Positions 43,993-53,449 of a stretch of DNA of 64,000 nucleotides are shown one piece after another (position 1 is the stretch's first letter; every line of letters begins with the position of its first letter). A model generated the notes under the pieces. That model was not told the DNA's origin. It ran no database searches and saw only the letters and a list, made by a program, of their open reading frames with translations. The DNA comes from an uncultured Gemmatimonadota bacterium (lineage in GTDB: Bacteria > Gemmatimonadota > Gemmatimonadetes > Gemmatimonadales > Gemmatimonadaceae), in the NCBI GenBank assembly GCA_903882745.1, contig CAIRYG010000002.1, forward strand, positions 219,020 to 283,019, in the 5' to 3' direction. The translations under genes and the position numbers were made by a program.

Positions 43993-45674
43993 TCGGAAAT
44001 AGTCACTGGGCGAGCGTCGCTGTTCTGCGCACTGCCGCCACCAATGAGCAGACCAACCGTCACGACGGCCACTGCCCCAATCACGTTATACCACAGAAAC
44101 GCGACCTCGGGCGCCCAGTGGTTCACGCCCGCCACCGCACTCATCCCAAGAATCAGGCCCACGAACGCGCCGTTGGCTCCGGCGCGGGGAACCATAGCCA
44201 GAATAAAAACACCAAGGATCGAGCCATAAAAGAATGATCCGTAGCGGTTGACGACTTCGATCAGCGACCCAAGGGTCGCCGCAAAGGTGGCCACGATACA
44301 GGCGAATACGCCCCAGAGGCCGGTCGCCGCGCGGGAGATCTTCAGGTAGTGCGTGTCATCGGCGTCGGGGGCGATCCAGCGGCGATACAGGTCAATCACC
44401 GTGGTGCTCGAGAGTGAGGCAAGTTCCCCCGACACAGCCGACATCGCCGCCGCAATCACCGCTGCGATAAACAACCCCGCGAGCCCGATCGGCAACTCCG
44501 ACAGCACAAAGTGCGGGATGATGTAGTTCACATCCTTCGACGGCTGCCCAGTGACCGCTTCCGCCTTCTTGAGGGCCTCGGTACGTACCGCGACCATCGC
44601 CTTTTCGCTCAACGCAAACGCAGTGCGATTCTCCGCCGTCGCTTCCGGTGTGGCCACGACACGCGCGGCCTGCTGTCTCGCGTCGAACGCCGCACGGTAG
44701 CGCGTATCGAGTGCTGCATACGCGGCCGGATCCGCCGCGCGCACGGCGCGGTCCTGCGCCGGATTGTAGTACATCGGCGGCGAAACAAAAATGTAGAACA
44801 CGAACACCAGCACGCCAACCAACAGAATCAGTGCCTGTAGCGGGATTTTCCAATACGCACTGATCAAATGCGAGCTGCGCGCTTCATCCACGGTCTTTGC
44901 GGTGAGATACCGCTGCACCTGACTCTGGTCGGTGCCAAAGTACGAAAGCATCAAAAAGGTGCCGCCAATGATGCCGCTCCAGAATGTGTACGTCTCGCTC
45001 AACTTGAAATTGAAGTCGAACACGCGGAGACGTCCCGCCGCACCGGCAATGTGCAGCGCGGCATCAGGGCTGACGGGAATCCGGAGCAAGAGCACAATCA
45101 CCACGGCAACTAACGCACTGACCACCAACACCATCTGCTTGACGTCGGTCCAGGCCACCGCCTGCACGCCGCCAATCATGGTGTAGATCACCGTCGGCAC
45201 GCCGATCAACGCGACGGACCATCCCACGGGCCATCCAAAAATCGCAGAGAAGACGACCGCGGGCGCCGCGATGATCGTGCCGCACGACAGGCCGCGCGAC
45301 ACCAGGAACAGCACGCTCGTCAATGATCGGGTCTTTGCATCGAATCGCCGCTCGAGGAACTCATACGCGGTGTAGACCTTCGCGCGATGCAAGAACGGGA
45401 CGATCGTGACCCCGAGAATCACGAGCGCAATGGGCAGGCCAAAATAGAACTGCACGAACCGCATGCCGTCGACGGCGCCCTGTCCGGTGGTGCCAATCAT
45501 CGTCACAGCCGATAGCTGTGTGGCCATTACCGAGAGTCCGACCACCCACCAGGGCAACGAGCGCCCGCCGAGAAAGTAGCCCTCGAGCTTGTTCGTGCCG
45601 CGCGACCGACGAATCCCGTCGATCGACACATACAACAGCCACACAATGACAATCGCCCAGTTGATCCAATGCAT
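43989..45674 (-). CDS. Sodium:solute symporter with a long charged loop insertion
   Basis: A 561-residue SSS-family transporter with about thirteen membrane segments. EGYFLGGRSLPWWVVGLSVMATQLSAVTMIG (residues 31-61) is the family start, TMIGGVQAVAWTDVKQ (about 165-180) the signature, and SYFGTDQSQVQRYL follows. Between about residue 304 and 383 lies an unusual 80-residue hydrophilic Ala/Arg/Glu-rich stretch. The substrate is unknown; the PIG-L deacetylase gene upstream suggests a sugar derivative. A membrane micro-gene ends 7 bases before its start and supplies the GAGG ribosome site. Confidence 0.93.
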   Translation of the reverse strand: MHWINWAIVIVWLLYVSIDGIRRSRGTNKLEGYFLGGRSLPWWVVGLSVMATQLSAVTMIGTTGQGAVDGMRFVQFYFGLPIALVILGVTIVPFLHRAKVYTAYEFLERRFDAKTRSLTSVLFLVSRGLSCGTIIAAPAVVFSAIFGWPVGWSVALIGVPTVIYTMIGGVQAVAWTDVKQMVLVVSALVAVVIVLLLRIPVSPDAALHIAGAAGRLRVFDFNFKLSETYTFWSGIIGGTFLMLSYFGTDQSQVQRYLTAKTVDEARSSHLISAYWKIPLQALILLVGVLVFVFYIFVSPPMYYNPAQDRAVRAADPAAYAALDTRYRAAFDARQQAARVVATPEATAENRTAFALSEKAMVAVRTEALKKAEAVTGQPSKDVNYIIPHFVLSELPIGLAGLFIAAVIAAAMSAVSGELASLSSTTVIDLYRRWIAPDADDTHYLKISRAATGLWGVFACIVATFAATLGSLIEVVNRYGSFFYGSILGVFILAMVPRAGANGAFVGLILGMSAVAGVNHWAPEVAFLWYNVIGAVAVVTVGLLIGGGSAQNSDARPVTISE

Positions 45675-45681
45675 AGCGCCC

Positions 45682-45813
45682 TCAGCTGGCGTAGCGAGAC
45701 TGGAGCAACCACAGCAGGATCCACACGATCAGTTCGGCGCCAAGCACGCGCAGCAGCAACACCCGAAAGGGGGGATGCGTACTCGGTGTGCCTCGCGCCT
45801 TGGCGTCACTCAC
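45682..45813 (-). CDS. 43-residue single-helix membrane micro-protein next to the symporter
   Basis: A short frame with a GTG start overlapping the PIG-L gene stop (GTGA) and a stop 7 bases before the symporter ATG. The N-terminus (SDAKARGTPSTHPPFR) is polar and positive; residues 18-37 form one hydrophobic helix with an Arg and a Glu near its start; the tail is QSRYAS. The charge pattern suggests N-in topology. SSS transporters often have small helical partner subunits encoded next to them, so this may be an accessory subunit. It could also serve mainly to carry ribosomes to the symporter start. Below usual length cut-offs. Confidence 0.75.
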   Translation of the reverse strand: MSDAKARGTPSTHPPFRVLLLRVLGAELIVWILLWLLQSRYAS

Positions 45814-48509
45814 GGCTGCACCTTCTTGAGTGGCGACTCAGTGCCTACGGACAGCATGTTCACAAAGAGTCGCGGGCCACCGCCGACCCCGCCGGGAATC
45901 TGCCGGAAGAGCGAGAGCGTCGTGTACACGAACATCCCCTTGCCCACCGGCGCGACCAGCAGCGCGCCGCGCTGCTCGCCCTCGCCCGAGTCGTGCATCT
46001 CGAGCGGCGACTGCCACTTGGCATCAATAGTACTCGGCATGTAAACCGCGCGCTCCTGCACCCAGTCGCTCCAGTCGGCGTCACCGATTTTGTTGGGCCA
46101 GTTCAACAACTTGTGCTTCGGATCGAGGACCGTCACCTTCGCGTCCTCTTCAGTGACTCGTGCTGCGGGGCCAGACGGGGCGAGCGCAATCGGATACGGC
46201 AGCACACCTGGTGTCGCCATTTCGGTTTGCCCGTACTGCACCACCACGGTGCCTCCCTTCCGCGCAAAGTCGATCACGCGCGCGCTGTTCGCAATCAGCT
46301 CTTTGTTGGCCTGATAGGCACGCGGACCGATCACCAGCGTGCTGTACCGCGAAAGATTCAACACGGCGAGTTCTGACGGCTTCACCACGGCCACGGGAAT
46401 ATCAAACATCTGCAGGAAGGGAGCGACCGCGTCACCCACGCCTTGCACATACGCCACACTCAAGGTCGCCGGAACCGTCATATCCACCGCCTGCACCCAC
46501 ATGGCTGGCGCGCGATACAACCGCACGGGACGGATGTGCGAATACTCCACGCTGGTGAGGCCGAGGTCGTTGCGCCCCGTCTCCGATTCGGCCACGACAC
46601 CAAGTTCTTGGCGTCCAGACTTCATCGAACCGCGAAGGCGCAGGAAGAGCTGCCGGCGCTCGTTCGGTGCGAGGGTCACCGATGCGGGAATAGAATCGAG
46701 GCGAAGCCCCGGTGGAACGACCGTCCGGAAGGTGAAGGTCTTTGGAGAGTCAGAGTACGATTGCAACGTGAGCGTGAGCGTCTGTTCAGTCGGCTTCCCA
46801 CTCACCACATACTGCAGATTGCGGTCGAAGGAGAGCGTCACCGGCGGCACCCCCCCGACGGGGCGATCCTGCTGCCCGAGTACCGCATCCGCAAGCTTGT
46901 AGATAATCGTGCCCGCATTGTACGCGATGGTGTGGCCCGCGACCTGCAAGGTCACCACCACATTTGACTCGCGGCGCACATCCTCGGCGAGCGCAACAGC
47001 GGGCACCATATCGGTCGACGGTCCCGTCGAGACCCGCGCGATGCCGTCCGCCGGCGAACTCCGCGGCGCAAACATGTCGTCGACTTTCCCGCCAAGCCAC
47101 CAGGGTCGTGTGTCCACCAACCCAATCACACTGCCGATGATACGGACGGCGCTGTCGGGGAGAATGGCGCGCTCGTCCATCGTGGTCGGGCGACGCCCCG
47201 TGAGGCGAACGTCCTTGAGTGAGACCTTTGTATTCCCGCGATTGTACACGGTGAGCGACACCGGCATCGAGTCGCCAAAGGCGAGGAGCTCTTTCGGCGC
47301 CACCGTCTCGACGGCAACACCGGCCGCGTTCACCGTGGCCTCACTGAGGCGGCGCGCGAGGATCGTCAGCGCCGCATCAAGGTCGAGCTGTGCACTGGAG
47401 CAGCCAAGCGCGGGCGACTGTCCCGCCTGCAACACCGTGCTCCGACGCGGGAAGCCGCAGCGCGGCACACTTTCCCGTGCGCCCTGCACCGCTTCTGTCG
47501 CGCGGGCCAGCAACGGTACGAGCTCCCCTGGCTTCCGGACATCGAGGGCACGGCGCGCGGAATCGAGCGCGGGCTGTACCGCACGCATCACACCTCGGGC
47601 GGCCGCTGTGGGATCACCCTCACTCCGCGCGGTGAAACGCGCGAACGTGGTGTCCACGCCGTCGAAAATCGAGCGCTCCTGTTCGGCCGGGGTCGCGGCG
47701 TTCACGCGCGATGCTTCGCGACGCAGTCCGGCCATCACCATACCCTTCGGCTGCTGCACCCCACCAAAGCCCTGCGACCGATGCTGCGCCCGGCTCTCGG
47801 CGGCAATTTCCGCATAGCTGCGCCCGAGCACCGGATCAAATTCTCCCACGTTGATCTGCATGGTCGGCGACACCCGATTGAACCCCGTGGTCCGATAGAA
47901 CTTCGCCGGCTCCCAGGGCTGACCGAACTTCGCGGCCGGAAAGCGGACGGTGTCGCCAGCCGCGTCGAATCCTTCCTTGGCCAAGATCCCCGCGACGGTG
48001 TGGTGTCCATGTCCGTCCGCTGCCGTGCCGCTCCACACGGAAATCACAACCTGCGGCCGGAAGGCGCGAATCACCGTCACGACATCGCCGAGCAGCGAAT
48101 CGTGTGGCCAGTGTTTGAACGTCTCGGTGGAATTCTTTGAGAATCCGAAGTCGAAGGCGCGGGTGAAATACTGATGCCCACCGTCCACACGACGCGCGGC
48201 GAGGAGTTCCTCGGTGCGAATCGCGCCGAGTGCTTCGCCAAGTTCGTTGCCGATGAGGTTCTGCCCGCCGTCGCCGCGTGTGAGCGAGAGGTACGCCGTC
48301 TCGACGCCGCGTCCACGGGTGAGCCACGCAATCACGCGCGTGTCTTCATCGTCGGGGTGCGCGGCAATCATGAGGACGCGTCCCGTGACAGCGAGCGAGC
48401 GGACGAGTTGATCGACCGCCGCCGCTCCACGTTCCTGACCCTGAGCGACTCCCGTCACTCCAACGAGCACGAGCAATGCCGCGACAGTGCGGCGGACGTA
48501 TCGCATCAT
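45810..48509 (-). CDS. Exported PIG-L (LmbE-like) deacetylase with C-terminal extension
   Basis: An 899-residue protein with a Sec signal peptide (MMRYVRRTVAALLVLVGVTG, then VAQGQ). The PIG-L domain covers about 40-300: zinc motif AAHPDDED (H51, D54) and DGHGHH (H166-H169). Members remove N-acetyl groups from GlcNAc-containing small molecules or glycans. The long C-terminal region includes beta-sandwich-like parts and, near 750-800, STLVIGPRAYQANKEL and ARKGGTVVVQYGQTE, typical of ThuA/glutaminase-like flavodoxin folds. AGGGAGAGGACC before the ATG is a strong ribosome site. It starts the operon that continues with the micro-gene, symporter and ndh. Confidence 0.88.
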   Translation of the reverse strand: MMRYVRRTVAALLVLVGVTGVAQGQERGAAAVDQLVRSLAVTGRVLMIAAHPDDEDTRVIAWLTRGRGVETAYLSLTRGDGGQNLIGNELGEALGAIRTEELLAARRVDGGHQYFTRAFDFGFSKNSTETFKHWPHDSLLGDVVTVIRAFRPQVVISVWSGTAADGHGHHTVAGILAKEGFDAAGDTVRFPAAKFGQPWEPAKFYRTTGFNRVSPTMQINVGEFDPVLGRSYAEIAAESRAQHRSQGFGGVQQPKGMVMAGLRREASRVNAATPAEQERSIFDGVDTTFARFTARSEGDPTAAARGVMRAVQPALDSARRALDVRKPGELVPLLARATEAVQGARESVPRCGFPRRSTVLQAGQSPALGCSSAQLDLDAALTILARRLSEATVNAAGVAVETVAPKELLAFGDSMPVSLTVYNRGNTKVSLKDVRLTGRRPTTMDERAILPDSAVRIIGSVIGLVDTRPWWLGGKVDDMFAPRSSPADGIARVSTGPSTDMVPAVALAEDVRRESNVVVTLQVAGHTIAYNAGTIIYKLADAVLGQQDRPVGGVPPVTLSFDRNLQYVVSGKPTEQTLTLTLQSYSDSPKTFTFRTVVPPGLRLDSIPASVTLAPNERRQLFLRLRGSMKSGRQELGVVAESETGRNDLGLTSVEYSHIRPVRLYRAPAMWVQAVDMTVPATLSVAYVQGVGDAVAPFLQMFDIPVAVVKPSELAVLNLSRYSTLVIGPRAYQANKELIANSARVIDFARKGGTVVVQYGQTEMATPGVLPYPIALAPSGPAARVTEEDAKVTVLDPKHKLLNWPNKIGDADWSDWVQERAVYMPSTIDAKWQSPLEMHDSGEGEQRGALLVAPVGKGMFVYTTLSLFRQIPGGVGGGPRLFVNMLSVGTESPLKKVQP

Positions 48510-48542
48510 GGTCCTCTCCCTTCAGCTGACGGTCTACACACG

Positions 48543-51305
48543 CTAGAGCGCGCGCATCACTCCGGTGGTGCGTCGAGTGCCGCTGGGGCGAGTGGTGGGC
48601 CCCGTCGCATCGGCCACAATTCGCGCCTGCTCGTCGGCATGCGCCTGCGGATAGCCCTCAGCGGGGCTCGCCCGCTCCGGACGACCCACATACCGAATCA
48701 CGACCGCATTCCCCGCGGATCCCCGAAGACGCGGCGCGACATAGCTCCACGCGCCCATGTTCTTCGGCTCTTCCTGCGCCCACACAAGCTCCGTTGCCTT
48801 CGGATACCGATCGAGCACCTTGGAGAGCGCCGCGTGCGGCCATGGATAGAGCTCTTCGACACGCACCATGGCAATGTCGTCGGCGACCGGCTTGGCCACG
48901 AGATCGTAGTACACCTTCCCGGAGCAGAACACCACGCGCTTCACGCCAGCCGCGATGGTCGCGGCGCGCGAATCGTCGATCACCTGCTGGAAACCGCCCG
49001 TGGCCAAGTCGCTGACATGGCTCGCGGCCTGCGCCAAGCGGAGCAGCGACTTGGGCTGCATCAGGACCAGCGGGCGCCGCTCCGTGAGCGATGCCTGCCA
49101 GCGCAGGATGTGAAAGTACTGGGCCGGGGTGGACGGATACGCGACGCGCATGTTGCCTTCGGCGCAGAGCTGCAGAAAGCGCTCGAGGCGTGCACTGCTG
49201 TGCTCAGGACCCTGCCCTTCGTAGCCGTGCGGAAGCAGCAGCACGAGTCCCGAGTCCTGGCCCCACTTGGCGCGATCAGCCGCGAGGAACTGGTCGATAA
49301 TGGGTTGGGCCACGTTCGCGAAATCACCGAACTGCCCTTCCCAGAGCACAAGGGTGTCAGCCGACGCCGTACTGTAGCCGTATTCGAACCCCATCACCGC
49401 CATTTCGGAGAGCGCGGAGTTGTAGATCTCAAAAGCGGTCGTCACGCCATCGAGATGGCGCATCGGGACATAGGTCTCGTCGTTCGTCGGGTCGTGCAAC
49501 ACGACGTGGCGATGCGAGAACGTTCCGCGCTCAACATCCTGACCCGTCAGTCGCACCGACATCCCATCGCCAAGAATCGACGCAAAGGCGAGCGCCTCAG
49601 CGTGCCCCCAGTCAATGCCACCGGCATCGTCCATGGCTTCGCGGCGACGTTCGAGCTGCTTGGCGAGTCGTGGGTGCGGCGTGAAGCTCGCGGGCCAGTG
49701 CAACAGCTGTTCGTTGATCCCGTGGAGCGTTGCGGGCGCGACCGCCGTTACCGGCGGCGTCGGCGAGGCCTCAGCCCCCTCGAAGTCGGTGTGATGCGCT
49801 TCGGCTGCTGGGGGTGCTGCTTTGGTCTTCTCGTATCGCGCCTGCAAGGCGGCAGCGACGGACTGATCAACGGCGTCGACATCGCCGGCCGTGACCACCC
49901 CTTCCTGCACCAGGCGAGCGCCCCACACCTGACGCGGTGTCGGGTGCGCCTTGATCTTCTCGTAGAGCAGCGGCTGCGTGTACGTGGGCTCGTCGCCCTC
50001 GTTATGCCCGTGCCGGCGGTACCCCACGAGATCCACCAGGAAATCGCGGCCAAACGCCGTGCGATACGCCACCGCGATGCGCATAGCAATCACGCACGCC
50101 TCGGCGTCGTCCGCGTTGACGTGAATAATCGGCATCTCAAAGCCCTTGGCCAGATCGCTGGCAAAGCGCGTCGAGCGCGAATCTGTCGGATTGGTCGTGA
50201 AACCGACTTGGTTGTTCACGATGATGTGCAACGTGCCGCCAACGTCTGTCGCGCGCAGATTCGCGAGATTGAACGTCTCGGCCACGATGCCTTCACCCGG
50301 GAACGCCGCGTCGCCGTGAATACAGATCGGCACCACTGACTGTTCGTCACGCTGCCGCGGTTCGCCCGGCACGCGCTGGTGCGCGCGCGCGTACCCCTGG
50401 AGCACCGGGTTCACGATTTCGAGGTGACTCGGGTTCGGCACGAGCGACATCCGCACGGTGCGACCCGTGTTGGTCGCGCGATCGCTCTCGAAGCCGAGGT
50501 GATACTTCACGTCGCCGGTGCTGCTGTCGTGCAAGTGATCATGGCGGCCAGAGAACTCGGCGAAAATCTGCTCCACCGGCTTCCCGAGAACGCGGACCAG
50601 CACATTGATGCGTCCGCGATGCGCCATCGAGATCGCCACGTGGCGCGCGCCAGCGGCGGCGGCCTCTTCGACGACCGTGTCGAGCATGGGGACCAAGGCA
50701 TCGGTCCCCTCGAGCGAGAATCGCTTGTAGCCTACAAAGGCGCGCCCCAGGAACCGCTCGAGCCCGTCGACCTCGGTGAGGCGCTGCAACAGCTGGCGCT
50801 TCTCATCTGGCTCCAGCGGACGCGTCAGCTGCTCCGCGGTGAAGAGCGCGCGAAACCACTGGCGTTCTTCTTCTGACCGGCAGTGCACAAACTCGACTGC
50901 GAGATTGCGCATGTAGCGGAACTTCAGGCGGTCGGCCACGTCGCGCGCCGTCTTCATATGCGGGAAACCCAGCGCCGCGCCCGAGACGAGATCGAGATCC
51001 GCGTCGGTGATGCCGTAGAACTCCAGCGTCAGCTCGAGCGCTCCCGGAGGCGGCGATCCCAGCGGATCCAGCTGCACCGCGAGATAACCATAGCGCCGAA
51101 TGGCGTTCACATAGCGCGCAACGCCAACAGCGCGGCGCTCCGCCTCAGGATCCGCAGAACCAGAGGCGGAACCGCCTCCGAACTGCTGGGCCAATGCGAA
51201 GAACTGACGCCAAGAGGCATCAACGGAATTTGGGTCGCGACGCCACGCTTCGTACTGCTCGGCGATATAGGCGTCGTTAAAGACGGACGCGACGGGCTCG
51301 GGCAT
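48543..51305 (-). CDS. sucA: 2-oxoglutarate dehydrogenase E1 component
   Basis: A 920-residue thiamine-diphosphate enzyme of the TCA cycle that decarboxylates 2-oxoglutarate. The N-terminal E2-binding motif FNDAYIAEQYEAWRRDP (9-25) is present. Family segments: SMAHRGRINVLVRVLGKP, FPGEGIVAETFNLANL, VNNQVGFTTNP, and HGYEGQGPEHSSARLERFLQ near 700. There is no fused E2-like succinyltransferase domain, so it is the plain E1, not the Kgd/actinobacterial fusion. E2 and E3 genes are not in the window. The PIG-L gene starts 33 bases after its stop. Confidence 0.96.
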   Translation of the reverse strand: MPEPVASVFNDAYIAEQYEAWRRDPNSVDASWRQFFALAQQFGGGSASGSADPEAERRAVGVARYVNAIRRYGYLAVQLDPLGSPPPGALELTLEFYGITDADLDLVSGAALGFPHMKTARDVADRLKFRYMRNLAVEFVHCRSEEERQWFRALFTAEQLTRPLEPDEKRQLLQRLTEVDGLERFLGRAFVGYKRFSLEGTDALVPMLDTVVEEAAAAGARHVAISMAHRGRINVLVRVLGKPVEQIFAEFSGRHDHLHDSSTGDVKYHLGFESDRATNTGRTVRMSLVPNPSHLEIVNPVLQGYARAHQRVPGEPRQRDEQSVVPICIHGDAAFPGEGIVAETFNLANLRATDVGGTLHIIVNNQVGFTTNPTDSRSTRFASDLAKGFEMPIIHVNADDAEACVIAMRIAVAYRTAFGRDFLVDLVGYRRHGHNEGDEPTYTQPLLYEKIKAHPTPRQVWGARLVQEGVVTAGDVDAVDQSVAAALQARYEKTKAAPPAAEAHHTDFEGAEASPTPPVTAVAPATLHGINEQLLHWPASFTPHPRLAKQLERRREAMDDAGGIDWGHAEALAFASILGDGMSVRLTGQDVERGTFSHRHVVLHDPTNDETYVPMRHLDGVTTAFEIYNSALSEMAVMGFEYGYSTASADTLVLWEGQFGDFANVAQPIIDQFLAADRAKWGQDSGLVLLLPHGYEGQGPEHSSARLERFLQLCAEGNMRVAYPSTPAQYFHILRWQASLTERRPLVLMQPKSLLRLAQAASHVSDLATGGFQQVIDDSRAATIAAGVKRVVFCSGKVYYDLVAKPVADDIAMVRVEELYPWPHAALSKVLDRYPKATELVWAQEEPKNMGAWSYVAPRLRGSAGNAVVIRYVGRPERASPAEGYPQAHADEQARIVADATGPTTRPSGTRRTTGVMRAL

Positions 51306-51392
51306 CAGTGAAATCTAACCAGTGCCCGTGGGTACGGCAGTCAACGATTTTGGGGGATCGGGACAGGCCGGGTCACCCACGCCTCGCAGTGC

Positions 51393-52973
51393 TTAGGGAT
51401 TCCGGATGAGCTCAGTGAGCTGCAACGTGGCGCCGCTCGCGGTGACCGTCCGATGTTCGCCCACGCGATACGTGGGGAAGGCAAAATCAGGCGCCAGCGG
51501 GACATTCGGCGCCCACAGGTACCACACGCGGGAGGGCCGTGACGGGTCCACCAGGAGCGACTCGGCAGCGATCATCCGCGGTAGATAGCCGTGTGCTTCG
51601 TCGAGCGTCCGCCGCGAGGTCTTAGGGTCCAGTGCCGTGAGCCAGGCCCAGCCGAGCCACCGCGTCTTCACGATGACGGTGGAATCCCCGGGCTGTAGCG
51701 ACACCATCGCTTTGTCGAGCACGCGTCCGAAGGCGGTGTACTGCAGATTGTAGGCCAACGCATCTTGCCCGTACCCGCAGCACTCGTGCGAGATATGGGT
51801 CACGCGAAAGAGCTGCTCCGTGCCGATGGAGAAGGTCCCAATCGCAAGCCGCGTGACGGGATCAAACGACCATCGTACCGATGCCAGGAGGCAGGGCAGC
51901 CAGATCGCGACCGCCGCTGTGCGCCAGCGCCGTGACACCCCAGCCTGCGAGAGCGCGACTAGCGCGCCGAGCATGAGGAAGGGTAGGAAGACGGTGAAGT
52001 AGCGCAGGTTGCTGTAGGTGCGATACGAGGTGATGACGTACACGCTGATCACCAAGGTCCAGGCGAGGCAGCGCCATCCCGTCGTGGGGGCCAGGTCCGT
52101 CCAGTGCCAGCGCCGCCGACGAACCGCGAGCCAGGCGCCAACCACCGTCAGGAGCGACGGCCACCACTGGAACTGCAGGACCGTGACCAAGAACGCTTGG
52201 TTTAGCAGACGCCGACTCCAGAGATCCCACGGGCGGAAGTCACGGAGGAGCCCGGACGTCCCTTGCGACGCACCCCAGATTGGCGCCGAGTGCGCCGGAT
52301 CGACGAACCCAGGCCCGAACACGACGGCCAGATAGATGAATCCGGGAATCGCGAAGAGGAACGTCCGTCGCACGACCCCCGGCTCGCGCAGCAGACTCCA
52401 CCAGCACAGGGTGGCGGCGACCGCATAGACGATGACCCCCGTCTCTTTCGCGAACGCGAGCACGGTGCCGCCCATCACAATCTCCGGCAGGTTTCGCCGC
52501 ACCACCCCGCTCAAGAGCCACATCCCCCAGGCGAGCATTGCGGTGTCGACGTTCGGCTGCAACACGGCCGCGAGCACGGCGGGATGAATGGCGACCGCGA
52601 TCACGAGCATCGCGCGGATGTGTCGGTCCTCGTCCGACGGGAGGACCGCATTGAGGAGCCGTGCCCATCCCGCGAGTGCCACCAGCCCGAGCACTAACTG
52701 GGGCGCAAAGAGCGGCATCGCCCCAGGAACGGTGCCAAGGCGCGAGAGCAACATCGGCAGGGTCCACGAGAGCGACACATGTGCCGCACAGCGCTCGATG
52801 GTCGCGGGTACGTCGGCCAAGCAGCGCGCGTAGACCCATCCGTCCCAGAACGGGACGATCCCACGGTGCGGCCAGAGCAGTCCCACCATCAATGCAAACC
52901 CGAGCGCCACACTGCCAACCGTCCAGCGACGGGCAGCGGAATCCGGGGTGCGGTTGTCGGGCGACGAGGGCAT
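51393..52973 (-). CDS. Polytopic membrane protein, glycosyltransferase-39/GT-C-like
   Basis: A 526-residue protein with about ten hydrophobic segments and a soluble C-terminal domain. The first loop has IVPFWDGWVYARCLADVP, where an acidic residue in the position of the GT-C catalytic Asp can be seen. Other segments: AIHPAVLAAVLQPNVDTAMLAWG and SYRTYSNLRYFTVFLPFL. It may transfer sugar from a polyprenyl-phosphate donor, but conservation is weak. Start ATG 52973; GTG 52982 overlaps the MOSC stop (TAGTG) and is also likely. It closes the msrP-headed chain of coupled genes. Confidence 0.7.
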   Translation of the reverse strand: MPSSPDNRTPDSAARRWTVGSVALGFALMVGLLWPHRGIVPFWDGWVYARCLADVPATIERCAAHVSLSWTLPMLLSRLGTVPGAMPLFAPQLVLGLVALAGWARLLNAVLPSDEDRHIRAMLVIAVAIHPAVLAAVLQPNVDTAMLAWGMWLLSGVVRRNLPEIVMGGTVLAFAKETGVIVYAVAATLCWWSLLREPGVVRRTFLFAIPGFIYLAVVFGPGFVDPAHSAPIWGASQGTSGLLRDFRPWDLWSRRLLNQAFLVTVLQFQWWPSLLTVVGAWLAVRRRRWHWTDLAPTTGWRCLAWTLVISVYVITSYRTYSNLRYFTVFLPFLMLGALVALSQAGVSRRWRTAAVAIWLPCLLASVRWSFDPVTRLAIGTFSIGTEQLFRVTHISHECCGYGQDALAYNLQYTAFGRVLDKAMVSLQPGDSTVIVKTRWLGWAWLTALDPKTSRRTLDEAHGYLPRMIAAESLLVDPSRPSRVWYLWAPNVPLAPDFAFPTYRVGEHRTVTASGATLQLTELIRNP

Positions 52974-52981
52974 GCCGAACA

Positions 52982-53449
52982 CTACGGCATGGAGATTACG
53001 CGCACCGGAGCGCCGGTCTGCACTGCCCCTTCAACGATCACCCGTGCGTAGATCCGACTCCACCCCGGATGCGTTTTGTGCGCGATGCGCCCGGAACGCT
53101 TGTCACGGAACGACCCGGCGATTGTCGCGCACGGCTGCGCCCAGTCGGTGCATTCCAGCTCTACACTCCCAACGGCTAGCCGCACCCCAGGCACCACGGC
53201 GTCCCAGTCGAGCCCCTCCACCGTGAGGTTCTCCCCCGTCGTGCCGATCGCAATCGGGTGCCCCTCCTGCTGCAGCGCCTGGATGCGCTCCAACGCATAC
53301 AGACACACCGCTTTGTCAGGCCCGCCGTGCCGATAGTACACGTGCGCATCTGAGAGCAGGCCGTCGCGCGTGATCGTCGCCTCGGGAATCGCGAGCTTCG
53401 GCACACCGCCGGCCGACCGATTGATCGACACCACGCGAGCCGGCGACAT
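52982..53449 (-). CDS. MOSC-domain protein
   Basis: A 155-residue single MOSC domain, the beta-rich domain of molybdenum cofactor sulfurases and of YiiM/YuaD proteins that reduce N-hydroxylated compounds or bind Mo-MPT. Family features: INRSAGGVPKLAIPEATI, HGGPDKAVCLYALERIQALQQEGHPI (in part, near 38) and IGTTGENLTVEGLDW, and the cysteine in VELECTDWAQPCATI (C130 region) for cofactor binding. Start overlaps the RlmL-like gene stop (TGATG). Association with msrP, itself a Mo enzyme, is suggestive. Confidence 0.88.
   Translation of the reverse strand: MSPARVVSINRSAGGVPKLAIPEATITRDGLLSDAHVYYRHGGPDKAVCLYALERIQALQQEGHPIAIGTTGENLTVEGLDWDAVVPGVRLAVGSVELECTDWAQPCATIAGSFRDKRSGRIAHKTHPGWSRIYARVIVEGAVQTGAPVRVISMP

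Noticed and set aside
48174..50339. Long plus-strand frame of more than 700 codons opposite the PIG-L and sucA genes
   Set aside because: It is His/Arg-rich and lies antisense to two clear genes; long antisense frames are expected at this GC content.
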